A stretch of DNA of 64,000 nt from Ashinkailepas kermadecensis (GCA_034440615.1 JAOTOM010003672.1:58501-122500); one strand, 5' to 3'; numbered from the stretch's first letter, positions 45,093 through 58,195 are shown. Notes: generated from the letters alone by a model not told the origin. A program made the numbers and translations.

Positions 45093-48000
45093 GCGATACT
45101 GGGGTGTCATGGCAGTCGACACGGGCCCCTGCCCAGCCGTCGACGATACTGGGGTGTCATGGCAGTCGACACGGGCCCCTGCCCAGCCGTCGACGATACT
45201 GGGGTGTCATGGCAGTCGACACGGGCCCCTGCCCAACCGTCGACGATACTGGGGTGTCATGGCAGTCGACACGAGCCCCTGCCCAACCGTCGACGATACT
45301 GGGGTGTCATGGCAGTCGACACGGGCCCCTGCCCAACCGTCGACGATACTGGGGTGTCATGGCAGTCGACACGATCCCCTGCCCAACCGTCGACGATACT
45401 GGGGTGTCATGGCAGTCGACACGAGCCCCTGCCCAACCGTCGACGATACTGGGGTGTCATGGCAGTCGACACGGGCCCCTGCCCAACCGTCGACGATACT
45501 TGGGTGTCATGGCAGTCGACACGGGGCCCTGCTCAACCGTCGACGATACTGGGGTGTCATGGCAGTCGACACGGGGCCCTGCCCAGCCGTCGACGATACT
45601 TGGGTGTCATGGCAGTCGCCACGGGCCCCTGCCCAACCGTCGACGATACTGGGGTGTCATGGCAGTCGACACGGGGCCCTGCCCAGCCGTGGACGATACT
45701 GGGGTGTCATGGCAGTCGCCACGGGCCCCTGCCCAACAGTCGACGATACTGGGGTGTCATGGCAGTCGCCACGGGCCCTGCCCAACAGTCGACGATACTG
45801 GGGTGTCATGGCAGTCGACACGGGCCCCTGCCCAACCGTCGACGATACTGGGGTGTCATGGCAGTCGCCACGGGCCCTGCCCAACAGTCGACGATACTGG
45901 GGTGTCATGGCAGTCGACACGGGCCCCTGCCCAACCGTCGACGATACTGGGGTGTCATGGCAGTCGCCACGGGCCCCTGCCCAACAGTCGACGATACTGG
46001 GGTGTCATGGCAGTCGCCACGGGCCCTGCCCAACAGTCGACGATACTGGGGTGTCATGGCAGTCGACACGGGCCCCTGCCCAACCGTCGACGATACTGGG
46101 GTGTCATGGCAGTCGCCACGGGCCCTGCCCAACAGTCGACGATACTGGGGTGTCATGGCAGTCGACACGGGCCCCTGCCCAACCGTCGACGATACTGGGG
46201 TGTCATGGGAGTCGCCACGGGCCCTGCCCAACAGTCGACGATACTGGGGTGTCATGGCAGTCGCCACGGGCCCTGCCCAACCGTCGACGATACTGGGGTG
46301 TCATGGCAGTCGCCACGGGCCCCTGCCCAACCGTCGACGATACATGGGTGTCATGGCAGTCGACACGGGCTCCTGCCCAGCCGTCGACGATACTGGGGTG
46401 TCATGGCAGTCGCCACGGGCCCCTGCCCAACCGTCGACGATACTGGGGTGTCATGGCAGTCGCCACGGGCCCTGCCCATCCGTGAACGATACTGGGGTGT
46501 CATGGCAGTCGCCACGGGGCCCTGCCCAACCGTCGACGATACTGGGGTGTCATGGCAGTCGACACGGGGCCCTGCCCAACCGTCGACGATACTGGGGTGT
46601 CATGGCAGTCGCCACGGGCCCCTGCCCAACCGTCGACGATACTGGGGTGTCATGGCAGTCGCCACGGGGCCCTGCCCAACCGTCGACGATACTGGGGTGT
46701 CATGGCAGTCGCCACGGGCCCCTGCCCAGCCGTCGACGATACTGGGGTGTCATGGCAGTCGCTACGGGCCCCTGCCCAACCGTCGACGATACTGGGGTGT
46801 CATGGCAGTCAACACGGGGCCCTGCCCAACCGTCGACGATACTGGGGTGTCATGGCAGTCGCCACGGGCCCTGCCCAACCGTCGACGATACTGGGGTGTC
46901 ATGGCAGTCGACACGGGCCCCTGCCCAGCCGTCGACGATACTGGGGTGTCATGGCAGTCGCCACGGGCCCCTGCCCAACCGTCGACGATACTGGGGTGTC
47001 ATGGCAGTCAACACGGGGCCCTGCCCAACCGTCGACGATACTGGGGTGTCATGGCAGTCGCCACGGGCCCTGCCCAACCGTCGACGATACTGGGGTGTCA
47101 TGGCAGTCGACACGGGCCCCTGCCCAGCCGTCGACGATACTGGGGTGTCATGGCAGTCGCCACGGGCCCTGCCCAGCCGTGGACGATACTGGGGTGTCAT
47201 GGCAGTCGCCACGGGCCCCTGCCCAACCGTCGACGATACTGGGGTGTCATGGCAGTCGCCACGGGCCCCTTCCAACCGTCGACGATACTGGGGTGTCATG
47301 GCAGTCAACACGGGCCCCTGCCCAGCCGTCGACGATACTGGGGTGTCATGGCAGTCAACACGGGCCCCTGCCCAACCGTCGACGATACTGGGGTGTCATG
47401 GCAGTCGCCACGGGCCCCTGCCCAACCGTCGACGATACTGGGGTGTCATGGCAGTCGCCACGGGCCCCTGCCCAACCGTCGACGATACTGGGGTGTCATG
47501 GCAGTCAACACGGGGCCCTGCCCAACCGTCGACGATACTGGGGTGTCATGGCAGTCGACACGGGCCCCTGCCCAGTCGTCGACGATACTGGGGTGTCATG
47601 GCAGTCGCCACGGGCTCCTGCCCAACCGTCGACGATACTGGGGTGTCATGGCAGTCGACACGGGCCCCTGCCCAGCCGTGGACGATACTGGGGTGTCATG
47701 GCAGTCGACACGGGGCCCTGCCCAACCGTCGACGATACTGGGGTGTCATGGCAGTCAACACGGGGCCCTGCCCAACCGTCGACGATACTGGGGTGTCATG
47801 GCAGTCGACACGGGCCCCTGCCCAGCCGTGGACGATACTGGGGTGTCATGGCAGTCGCCACGGGCCCCTGCCCAGCCGTGGACGATACTGGGGTGTCATG
47901 GCAGTCGACACGGGGCCCTGCCCAACCGTCGACGATACTGGGGTGTCATGGCAGTCGCCACGGGCCCTGCCCAGCCGTGGACGATACTGGGGTGTCATGG

Positions 48001-49512
48001 CAGTCAACACGGGGCCCTGCCCAACCGTCGACGATACTGGGGTGTCATGGCAGTCGACACGGGCCCCTGCCCAGCCGTGGACGATACTGGGGTGTCATGG
48101 CAGTCGACACGGGGCCCTGCCCAACCGTCGACGATACTGGGGTGTCATGGCAGTCAACACGGGGCCCTGCCCAACCGTCGACGATACTGGGGTGTCATGG
48201 CAGTCGACACGGGCCCCTGCCCAGCCGTGGACGATACTGGGGTGTCATGGCAGTCGCCACGGGCCCCTGCCCAGCCGTGGACGATACTGGGGTGTCATGG
48301 CAGTCGCCACGGGCCCCTGCCCAGCCGTGGACGATACTGGGGTGTCATGGCAGTCAACACGGGCCCCTGCCCAGCCGTCGACGATACTTGGGTGTCATGG
48401 CAGTCGCCACGGGCCCCTGCCCAGTCGTCGACGATACTGGGGTGTCATGGCAGTCGACACGGGGCCCTGCCCAGCCGTCGACGATACTGGGGTGTCATGG
48501 CAGTCGCCACGGGCCCCTGCCCAACCGTCGACGATACTGGGGTGTCATGGCAGTCGCCACGGGCCCCTGCCCAGCCATGGACGATACTGGGGTGTCATGG
48601 CAGTCGCCACGGGCCCCTGCCCAACCGTCGACGATACTGGGGTGTCATGGCAGTCAACACGGGGCCCTGCCCAACCGTCGACGATACTGGGGTGTCATGG
48701 CAGTCGCCACGGGGCCCTGCCCAACCGTCGACGATACTGGGGTGTCATGGCAGTCGCCACGGGCCCCTGCCCAGCCGTGGACGATACTGGGGTGTCATGG
48801 CAGTCGACACGGGCCCCTGCCCAGCCGTCGACGATACTGGGGTGTCATGGCAGTCGCCACGGGCCCCTGCCCAACCGTGGACGATACTGGGGTGTCATGG
48901 CAGTCGCCACGGGCCCTGCCCAACCGTCGACGATACTGGGGTGTCATGGCAGTCGCTACGGGGCCCTGCCCAACCGTCGACGATACTGGGGTGTCATGGC
49001 AGTCAACACGGGCCCTGCCCAACCGTCGACGATACTGGGGTGTCATGGCAGTCGCCACGGGCCCCTGCCCAACCGTGGACGATACTGGGGTGTCATGGCA
49101 GTCGCCAAGGGCCCCTGCCCAGCCGTGGACGATACTGGGGTGTCATGGCAGTCGCCACGGGCCCCTGCCCAACCGTCGACGATACTGGGGTGTCATGGCA
49201 GTCGACACGGGGCCCTGCCCAACCGTCGACGATACTGGGGTGTCATGGCAGTCGCCACGGGCCCCTGCCCAACCGTCGACGATACTGGGGTGTCATGGCA
49301 GTCGACACGGGCCCCTGCCCAACCGTCGACGATACTGGGGTGTCATGGCAGTCGACACGGGGCCCTGCCCAGCCGTCGACGATACTGGGGTGTCATGGCA
49401 GTCGACACGGGGCCCTGCCCAGCCGTCGACGATACTGGGGTGTCATGGCAGTCGACACGGGCCCCTGCCCAACCGTCGACGATACTGGGGTGTCATGGCA
49501 GTCGACACGGGG
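45093..49512. repeat. 50-bp minisatellite, about 89 copies, with higher-order structure
   Basis: The core is cgatactggggtgtcatggc, followed by agtcgac, agtcgcc or agtcaac and a 49/50-bp length difference in a ccc/cccc run. In 45.77-46.20 kb two variants alternate (about 99-bp dimers). In 47.64-48.35 kb a five-unit block recurs eight units later. Frames are stop-free over the whole 4.4 kb (up to 1,511 codons), an artefact of the unit. Confidence 0.95.
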
Positions 49513-50051
49513 TCTCTCGCCAAACGCAAACTAGGGGGCATCATCCAGAGATATTACAGTTTTTAGGGAGAACGTAGCAGGGATCAGAGAAGACAATTGA
49601 TTTGTCCTCAACCTCCAACTTGCCCCTACCCTCGGAGATCTGATGACGCCAGTGGGGAGGAGTGCGGTTAAACCATCCGATCATTCCTAGGCTAGAGCGG
49701 GTCATACTCCGGTGCCAACATAAATCTGAAGAAATTCCAGCATGAGGGGTGTCTAAATAATGTAGATTTTATGATGAATTCAAACATGAGTTTATTTGTT
49801 TGGATGGGATGACTATAACATACATCATTCATGCATTTCTAAATAGCAAATTTCACACTTTTGAACCTCTTTTTAGGACATTAAAAGATATAAGGGAAAT
49901 CAATATTTCCAGTAATAACTAATATTGGCAAAGCCAAATCAAGTTTCCGTCTTTATTAACAGGTGAACTGCATGTACATCACTGGATACAATCACAAGGA
50001 ACAATTCGTGACTTCCTAAACTCAGGTTGCACAAGTCCTACTTTGACTCAT
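49513..50051. other. Unassigned sequence
   Basis: AT-rich; no feature was recognised. Confidence 0.5.
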
Positions 50052-52300
50052 TCATGGACATCGGCCTCCTGCTGGTCTTTTAAGCCTGATCCCTCCATCC
50101 CTCTTTTTCTGTGAAAAGTACTTAGCAGAAGCATCAGTCACCATTTTAACAACTCTCTCAATAAGTAGTGCGTGGCAAGGCCAGCTGAGTACCTCCATGG
50201 GGTGTTGATGAAGTTCTTCACCTCCGAAGTGTTTAGGGAACAGATGAGAGGTGGCTCTGACACACAATCTGACCAGCTGATCAAGTCACCAATGCCGAAA
50301 GCATCACGACTGATGTCAGATATCCTTCTGGTTGTGACATAGGAATCCCCCAGCTGAGTGTATGGGTCCTCCTCTTCCCTGACCACGACTCTCTCCATCC
50401 CCTCAATCCTTTCCTTTTAATCCTCAGAGCACAGCAGTGTTTGGGGTACGGCTTCACTGTGGGCATACCAAGCAGATACTCCCACAGCAGTGTTTGGGGT
50501 ATGGCTTCACTGTGGGCATACCAAGCAGATACTCCCACAGCAGTGTTTGGGGGGTTTTTTTACTGTGGGCCAAGCAGATACTCCCACAGAGTTTTGGGAT
50601 CAACTCCCACAGCAGTGTTTGGGGTATGGCTTCACTGTGGGCATACCAAGCAGATACTCCCACAACTGGCTTCATAAGGTCCAGCACCTCCTTCCTTTGG
50701 GACTGGAGGCAGTCCAGCTGAAACAGGATGTTCCTAGGCCCTTCGATCCAGGAGTGGTTGACCTTCACAGTGAACCAACATGGATAGTGTAGTCCAATGA
50801 TGAATTCCGCAATGAATCACAGATTCTTCAAGTTCTTTCCTGTAAGTCCATGCTTTGACACCTAGAGCCTGAGAAGTCTGCTCGCTGTAGTGAACCAACG
50901 GCCGTGGTTCACTGGTCTAATATCCAACAGGGCCAGTCATGCAGGAAGCACTCTATCCCTGACTGTACAGACAATCATAGAGCCATAGTGATGATCAGTT
51001 GAAACATCTTGAATAACCTCGTCAGGCAGCTTAATCAGTGAAGGGCCAACATAGATCCGGGGAAGTTTGGATTGATATCCAAGTATGTAGCAGAATCAAG
51101 GACCTTTCCCATTGGCTCGAAAATTGTGTTGTTTGACAGATTATGGCCATCATGTTCCACAATGTGACGGCACAAGGGAAGTTCACCAGTGTGCAGGCTG
51201 TACATCAACCAGACCAGCTTGCTCCCCAGGTGCAGCTCCAGATTGCGCATTACTTCAGCATTCACACCAGTGTCGACATTTGTTGAGTCTCCTCCAATGA
51301 ACCAAAAGGTCTTATCAAAACCCCTCCCTTAAAGCCATGAAAACAGGACCTTAGCAATCTACTCAGCATGTGACTCCTCTTTAGTCCCCTTCTCTGAGCT
51401 AAAGTGGAGCAGATAGTAGCTGCAGGTTCACTAGCAACACCATATTGTTCTCCTGTGATCTTTGCAGGAAAAGATTGGCCCTGCCCTCAACTTCCATCAA
51501 ATCCATCACCACACTGGTCAGATCAATCCGCCCATCAATGACGATGCAGGGTTGGAATCTCATTATTGTTGTTCTGCACCTTCGCTGCTGGCTCAGGGTC
51601 AGTTTCAGGGAAAAGCTCAACTTCAGGGACTAAGTTATCCTCAGCATCACTTCTCTCCAATCCCAAAACCATGTTCACCATTTGCCAAAAATATAATAGC
51701 ATCCTTCCTGGCCGTTTATCTGCCTTCTTTACCATCTCCTGCCTTTCCAATGTCCTCACCCCTCTCTCTCTCTTGTGCTCTGACAGATCAGGTGTTCCTA
51801 TTTGGTGGGATCATTTACTTCCAGCGTTCTCTTTTTGTCCCTTGATGAAGGCAAGATCTTTCACAGGATTCTTTCCTCTCTGCTACGGAACAGCTAATGT
51901 GGGCTTGGATGCCACAGCCCTCACAGCTTCCCCATCACAGTTCTGGTAATTTGACACTTGCAAGTCAAAATATAAAATAACATGTCTAACTTGACTACGG
52001 ACCTCTCTTCGGCATCAAGTTTTCCCTTCCCAAGAGAACACTGCACTGCCGATTTACAGACCTCATTGAGCTTGGACATGATGATCACCTTTTCATTGAT
52101 CACAGGTGGTTTGAAAAGAGCATTAGCTTTGCTCCATTAACAAGTCAGACCAGGGTAGATGTCACCCACCAGCTGGTCCACTGGGTGGTTCCTCCTGTCA
52201 TCTTCCCCCTCAAGTGTCTCCCTCAAGTAGATGCCATACCACAGTATATCCCTCCCATTTGGCTGTTCAGACACCAACAGCTTCCGCCCTTTGCAAAAGA
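50052..52300 (-). pseudogene. Fragmented repeat-derived protein gene, family unnamed
   Basis: From right to left on the minus strand: a segment ending VVKLDMLFYILTCKCQI; then FWFIGGDSTNVDTG followed by LGSKLVWLMYSLHTGELPLC and EHDGHN; then SWIEGPRNILFQLDCLQSQ; then PPLICSLNTSEV; and finally RVVKMVTDASAKYF and KKRDGGIRLKRPAGG. This order (IxxDST..NTG, WLxxLHxxELPL, ..RDGxIR) matches, from memory, a large family of uncharacterised proteins multiplied in the genomes of hydra, aphids and other invertebrates. Its function is unknown to me. Several stops and frameshifts and an inserted minisatellite mark it as broken. Confidence 0.6.
50428..50665. repeat. 56-bp repeat, about 4 copies
   Basis: The unit holds cagcagtgtttggggtatgg and ccaagcagatactcccacag. 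The third copy is partly deleted. It lies within the broken gene above. Confidence 0.85.
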
Positions 52301-52994
52301 ACATTACTCAGATGAGAACTTGATGTCTTCCTTATTCTGACTTGAGACATTCCTTTAACTAGTTGATAACACAACACAACATATCATGATATTTCAATGA
52401 AACCCGCGCTTGGTCCGTGCCTTCCCTTCTGGAACAAAATGTCGGACTGGACTCCCCCTCCCCAAACCACAGACCATACAGAGCGACGACTAGTGACGTC
52501 ACTTAAGTATTGCGCCGCAAACATCCCCCACCGCTTAGAATTTGTTCACCAAGAATGTATGCGCCTGAGAGCGTCGTCAGCGTCAACTCTAAAAATTGAA
52601 TAGGCTAAGTCACTGAAGTTTGGATTTTCACTCGACAAACTTCAAAACACCCATAGTATTATTATTACTGAGCTAGATGGAACAATAAAACAAATTTTAT
52701 TCATACGGGAAAAATACCAAGATAATTAAAAAAAATTACAATGTTCATTACAGCACTTCGGATTGCCACTTTTCACAGAGGACTTGTCCATGCCAATGAT
52801 GTCACTGGGCCAACAATACCCATCCTGCCGCATCCTCAGCATATAGTACGACAGTCGGCCGTGACCATGCAAGTTCGGCTTTCTTTGCTTCTCCTATTTT
52901 ACTCGTGTATAAGCAAGCCTCATCGGCTGAGCCGGCATTAGCTGGGCATGCTTTTGGTACTGTGGTAACTTAATTGTGTTCAACACTGATAGGT
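52301..52994. other. Unassigned sequence
   Basis: No feature was recognised. Confidence 0.5.
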
Positions 52995-53537
52995 ACATGC
53001 ACTGATCGGGACGTTGAAGCCACCCCCTGGGACGTTGAAGCCACCCACCCCCTGGGGACGTTGAAGCCACCCACCCCCTGGGACGATGAAGCCACCCACC
53101 CCCTGGGACGTTGAAGCACCTACCCCCTGGGACGTTGAAGCCACCCACCCCCTGGGACGTTGAAGCCACCCACCCCCTGGGGACGTTGAAGCCACCCACC
53201 CCCTGGGACGTTGAAGCCAACCCCCCCCCTGGGACGTTGAAGCCACCCACCCCCTGGGGACGTTGAAGCCACCCACCCCCTGGGACGTTGAAGCCACCCA
53301 CCCCCTGGGGACGTTGAAGCCACCCACCCCCTGGGGACGTTGAAGCCACCCACCCCCTGGGACGTTGAAGCCACCCACCCCCTGGGACGTTGAAGCCACC
53401 CACCCCCTGGGGACGTTGAAGCCACCCACCTCCTGGGACGTTGAAGCCACCCACCCCCTGGGGATGTTGAAGCCACCCACCCCTGGGGACGTTGAAGCCA
53501 CCCACCCCCTGGGACGTTGAAGCCACCCCCTGGGGAC
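52995..53537. repeat. 25/26-bp minisatellite, about 21 copies, C-rich
   Basis: The core is acgttgaagccacccacccc plus ctgggg. The minus strand has regular G-runs (gggggtgggtgg) that could form quadruplexes. Confidence 0.9.
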
Positions 53538-53740
53538 GAACTGCGGTGAGTCCAAATGTCGGTTGTGGATGGACCATGTCCCTATGAACAAGTTAGAAAC
53601 CCACTGCCAAGTTAGTTTAATACTGAAACGTCCTTGCTACTTCGCTTCGTAGCAAATTGTGTTCTTCGCTCTGCAAGGTACAACTTCTGCATGTCTACAC
53701 AATATCGATTCGTTGAATGCATGACCATGTCGCCTCCAGT

Positions 53741-53925
53741 ACCCTTAGTACTAGACAGTACTGAAGCGACTACACTCAGACAGAGCAGTTGGCAACAGCT
53801 ATCTACAGCAGAACTGGCGGCGCTAATTGCCTGTGCCTCCTACCCTTGTACTAGACAGTACTGAAGCGACTACACTCGGACAGAGCAGTTGGCAACAGCT
53901 ATCTACAGCAGAACTGGCGGCGCTA
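53741..53925. repeat. 100-bp tandem duplication
   Basis: Two copies of a segment hold ctagacagtactgaagcgac and gcagaactggcggcgctaa. Confidence 0.9.
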
Positions 53926-54009
53926 AATTCATCACAACAGCCAATGACTGTCGTAGTCATGATGCTTTATGGTTGACTGCCTGCAGATCTGCTCATCAGG
54001 TCACTCGAC

Positions 54010-55375
54010 GGGCTCTGGCTGCCCGCTGACACTGACACCTCGAACAGCCACCAACAGAGGAGGCACGGGGCGGCAGGTAGCATATTGTCTGGAGCAGGGC
54101 CTCAGACGAGCTCTGCCTGCCCACTGACACTGACACTGACATTGACAATGACACCTCGAACAGCCACCAACAGAGGAGGCACGGGGGCCGCAGGTAGCCC
54201 ATTGTCTGGAGCAGGGCCTCAGACGAGCTCTGCCTGCCCACTGACACTGACACTGACACTGACAATGACACCTCGCACAGTCGCCAACAGAGGAGGCACG
54301 GGGCCGCAGGTAGCCCATTGTCTGGAGCAGGGCCTCAGACGAGCTCTGCATGCCCACTGACACTGACACTGACACTGACACCTCGAACAGACGCCAACAG
54401 AGGACGCACGGGGGGCCGCAGGTAGCCCAGTGTCTGGAGCAGGGCCTCAGACGAGCTCTGCCTGCCCACTGACACTGACACTGACACCTCGAATAGCCAC
54501 CAACAGAGGAGGCACGGGGACGCAGGTAGCCCATTGTCTGGAGCAGGGCCTCAGACGAGCTCTGCCTGCCCACTGACACTGACATTGACAATGACAATGA
54601 CACCTCGCACAGTCGCCAACAGAGGAGGCACGGGGACGCAGGTAGCCCATTGTCTGGAGCAGGGCCTCAGACGAGCTCTGCCTGCCCACTGACACTGACA
54701 TTGACAATGACAATGACACCTCGAACAGCCGCCAACAGAGGAGGCACGGGGCAGCAGGTAGCCTATTGTCTGGAGCAGGGCCTCAGACGAGCTCTGCCTG
54801 CCCACTGACACTGACACTGACACTGACAATGACACCTCGAACAGCCGCCAACAGAGGAGGCACGGGGCGGCAGGTAGCCTATTGTCTGGAGCAGGGCCTC
54901 AGACGAGCTCTGCCTGCCCACTGACACTGACACTGACACTGACATTGACAATGACACCTCGAACAGCCACCAACAGAGGAGGCACGGGGCGGCAGGTAGC
55001 CTATTGTCTGGAGCAGGGCCTCAGACGAGCTCTGCCTGCCCACTGACACTGACACTGACACTGACAATGACACCTCGAACAGCCGCCAACAGAGGAGGCA
55101 CGGGGGCCGCAGGTAGCCCAGTGCCTGGAGCAGGGCCTCAGACGAGCTCTGCCTGCCCACTGACACTGACACTGACACTGACAATGACACCTCGAACAGC
55201 CGCCAACAGAGGAGGCACGGGGGCCGCAGGTAGCCCAGTGCCTGGAGCAGGGCCTCAGACGAGCTCTGCCTGCCCACTGACACTGACACTGACACTGACA
55301 ATGACACCTCGCACAGTCGCCAACAGAGGAGGCACGGGGGCCGCAGGTAGCCCAGTGTCTGGAGCAGGGCCTCAG
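54010..55375. repeat. 117-bp minisatellite with nested 6-bp repeat, about 12 copies
   Basis: The unit holds ggagcagggcctcagacgag and aacagaggaggcacgggg, plus an internal (cactga)n tract of two to five repeats. The length differences between copies lie almost wholly in this inner tract. Confidence 0.9.
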
Positions 55376-55852
55376 CCGCAGATTTGAGCTTCGCTTGGGA
55401 AGGGAGGGGGACAAAAGCCGTTTTTTTCTGATTTTATCAATGGGCACAATCCATGGGCTCCAATGCTTGGGACGACGTCCCTCGCTGCCCGCTTCAGCCA
55501 CTCCCCGCAGTGAAAAATAAGTTATGAATATACGGGTTGGGAGACCGCAGCGTATTCTGGATTAAATTTGGACATTTTTCCGCTCTGGGACACAAATGAA
55601 CATATACCAGGGTAAGAGTAAAACATCCTTACAGCCAGGTGACCTGGAACCATACGATTTGCACCGAAAGGTTATCCAATTCGACGACAGATTTTCGTAG
55701 TTGTCAGTCAGACTGCATGTGCGATATATTAAATCCAGGCAGTGCTTCGCCGTGTGTCTGCAATATATCACACAGGTTTCATTTCATGTGAATTCTGATC
55801 AATCCATCATTTCCCAAATATATTTTTTGTTTAATCCCAAATCACTTTCCAG
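55376..55852. other. Unassigned sequence
   Basis: It ends in a good acceptor-like atcccaaatcactttccag (55834-55852). No other feature was recognised. Confidence 0.4.
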
Positions 55853-55919
55853 CCGATAATTCGGCTACTGGTTCCGGGTGACGATCAGGTGGCTCTGAGC
55901 GTACCGGAGGACCGGGCAG
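55853..55919 (+). other. Candidate exon with repeated donor site
   Basis: It follows the acceptor-like tcactttccag and encodes, in phase 0, PIIRLLVPGDDQVALSVPED plus RA. It ends GGGCAG/GTGACT. The last 42 bases (with the donor) are repeated two more times downstream, and the block ends in a GTAAGT. No domain was recognised. The splice logic is the reason for listing it. Confidence 0.3.
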
Positions 55920-56025
55920 GTGACTATGAGGTGGCTCTGAGTGTACCGGAGGACCGGGCAGGTGACGATGAGGTGGTCTAACGGGGACCGGGGCGGGCAG
56001 GTGACGATAGGTGGCTCTGGTAAGT
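55878..56025 (+). repeat. 42-bp repeat, about 3.5 copies
   Basis: The core is ggtggctctgagtgtaccgg. Copies three and four are shortened. The first copy overlaps the candidate exon. Confidence 0.8.
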
Positions 56026-56375
56026 CAGACGGCTCATTTCGCTACACCCTTTTCTGATCTCATCCACTAACCCTATCTTATATTTTGTATGGCGTTGGCT
56101 GGAAAGAATCCGCCTACAAATCGCCTCTGCCCCCTCACCCTCCCACGCTTTTTTTGGTCGCTACTATGTCCATGAGGCAGTTAGCTTTTGTGGTTGACTG
56201 TGTCTCTACTGCTGAAATTATGTAGAATTAAATTGTTATAACCGAATGATGTTGGCGCAAATAGGCAAGCACTGGTTATAGCAATGTGGACCAATGATAT
56301 ATACCTCAACCAATACACATAGATGTGCATATTTATCCGGTACACTCGCTAGGCAACCGCAAAAAGTTTGTGTGC
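56026..56375. other. Unassigned sequence
   Basis: No feature was recognised. Confidence 0.5.
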
Positions 56376-57232
56376 CACAGGTGTGCCGATGTTGGGCTGC
56401 AGTTGGTGAGGTCGTTGCTTGTGTGCCACAGGTGTGCCGATGTTGGGCTGCAGTTGGTGAGGTCGCTGCTTGTGTGCCACAGGTGTGCCGATGTTGGGCT
56501 GCAGTTGGTGAGGTCGCTGCTTGTGTGCCACAGGTGTGCCTGCCGATGTTGGGCTGCAGTTGGTGAGGTCGCTGCTTGTGTGCCACAGGTGTGCCGATGT
56601 TGGGCTGCAGTTGGTGAGGTCGCTGCTTGTATGCCACAGGTGTGCCGATGTTGGGCTGTAGTTGGTGAGGTCGCTGCTTGTGTGCCCCAGGTGTGCCGAT
56701 GTTGGGCTGCAGTTGGTGAGGTCGCTGCTTGTGTGCCACAGGTGTGCCGATGTTGGGCTGCAGTTGGTGAGGTCGCTGCTTGTGTGCCACAGGTGTGCCG
56801 ATGTTGGGCTGTAGTTGGTGAGGTCGCTGCATGTGTGCCACAGGTGTGCCGATGTTGGGCTGCAGTTGGTGAGGTCGCTGCTTGTGTGCCCCAGGTGTGC
56901 CGATGTTGGGCTGCAGTTGGTGAGGTCGCTGCTTGTGTGCCACAGGTGTGCCGATGTTGGGCTGTAGTTGGTGAGGTCGCTGCTTGTGTGCCCCAGGTGT
57001 GCCGATGTTGGGCTGTAGTTGGTGAGGTCGCTGCTTGTGTGCCGATGTTGGGCTGTTGTTGATGAGGTCGTTGCTTGTGTGCCACAGGTGTGCCGATGTT
57101 GGGCTGCAGTTGGTGAGGTCGCTGCTTGTGTGCCACAGGTGTGCCGATGTTGGGCTGCAGTTGGTGAGGTCGTTGCTTGTGTGCCACAGGTGTGCCGATG
57201 TTGGGCTGCAGTTGGTGAGGTCGCTGCTTGCT
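56376..57232. repeat. 51-bp minisatellite, about 17 copies
   Basis: The core is gtgccgatgttgggctgcag and gaggtcgctgcttgtgtgcc. The unit is 17 codons, so both strands are open throughout. One copy carries a 4-bp duplication. Confidence 0.9.
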
Positions 57233-57290
57233 TGACACTTCGTTCAATAAACAATGTTGTGGCGGTGTCATGATAAATTATGCAATAGAA

Positions 57291-57545
57291 ATGGGAGGAA
57301 CGTCCAGCCGCTCAAAAGTATTCCTATTTTTTGCCGTTTTATCAATGTGTTTTGCGGGAGTTTCTGGGCTGTTTACATCCCCGCAAAATAATGCGAGACC
57401 ACCCTTTTGGGGTAGCAAAACGTCTTCGTTGGAGTCAAAGTTTATCCACCAGCTTATATCTTCACTGTTTTTGCTTCGGAACTTGACGCTTGCTAGTAGT
57501 GCAGATTGTTTCCCTTATGTGTGCATATTACGCATGCGTGCATAA
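57291..57545 (+). other. Short ORF with signal-peptide-like N-terminus
   Basis: The ATG at 57291 starts MGGTSSRSKVFLFFAVLSMC followed by FAGVSG: a basic n-region, a hydrophobic core and a small-residue cleavage site. The codons are not biased like the SMOC-like exons. The frame ends after 85 codons without homology. It could be a first exon or chance. Confidence 0.25.
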
Positions 57546-57844
57546 CACATGTCGTGTCGTGTGCAAAACAGGCTAGTAGGGAAGGTTACCAGAGAAAACA
57601 TTTGGGGTTTATTTTCCCCGGAGCGAATAGAAACGCAATTTTCTTGCGTAGCACAATCCAATATTTGTGTGTTGTGCACAATCATGTGTATTGAAAGTAC
57701 TTGCACACCACCACTATGTGAGTTACGAAACCAGTCGTGTAACCTTGCTCGGCCGGCGCCGGACAGAGCGATTCAGTGGTATATGTGCTACAAGTCCATA
57801 ACAGCCGCCACGTCAAACCGACGCACCATGTGCAGATATCCGGG
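57546..57844. other. Single-copy sequence bordering a repeat
   Basis: Plus-strand frame WYMCYKSITAATSNRRTMCR runs into CCGG/GTGAGC at 57852. On the minus strand an acceptor-like gcatgtcag leads to a short frame MVRRFDVAAVMDL and stop. Neither is recognised. Confidence 0.25.
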
Positions 57845-58025
57845 TGAGCTGACATGCATCATACCCGAGTGAGCTGACAGGTGCACCATACCCGGGTGAG
57901 CTGACATGAGATGCACCATACCCGGGTGAGCTGACATGAGATGCACCATACCCGGGTGAGCTGACAGATGCACCATACCCGGGTGAGCTGACAGATGCAC
58001 CATACCCGGGTGAGCTGACACAAGC
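57845..58025. repeat. 27-bp minisatellite, about 6 copies, repeating a GTGAGC donor-like site
   Basis: The unit is gtgagctgacagatgcacca plus tacccgg, with a 30-bp variant. Confidence 0.85.
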
Positions 58026-58195
58026 CGATGGCTGGGGCGTGTGAAGGGGTCGGTGCACATCCAACCTGCAATGCCACGTGTGCAAGTTTAAGTTCACGTC
58101 TCAAGTTTCGTCTGATTTTCCCAGTGCAGCATACAAACGAGCCTCCGCTTAGAGCGTTGTCATTCTAGTCGGCAGCGAGCTCAGCTTGTGTGGAG

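Noticed and set aside
45042..49577. Open frames of 1,000-1,500 codons
   Set aside because: They are stop-free readings of the 50-bp array, present in all three plus frames at once.
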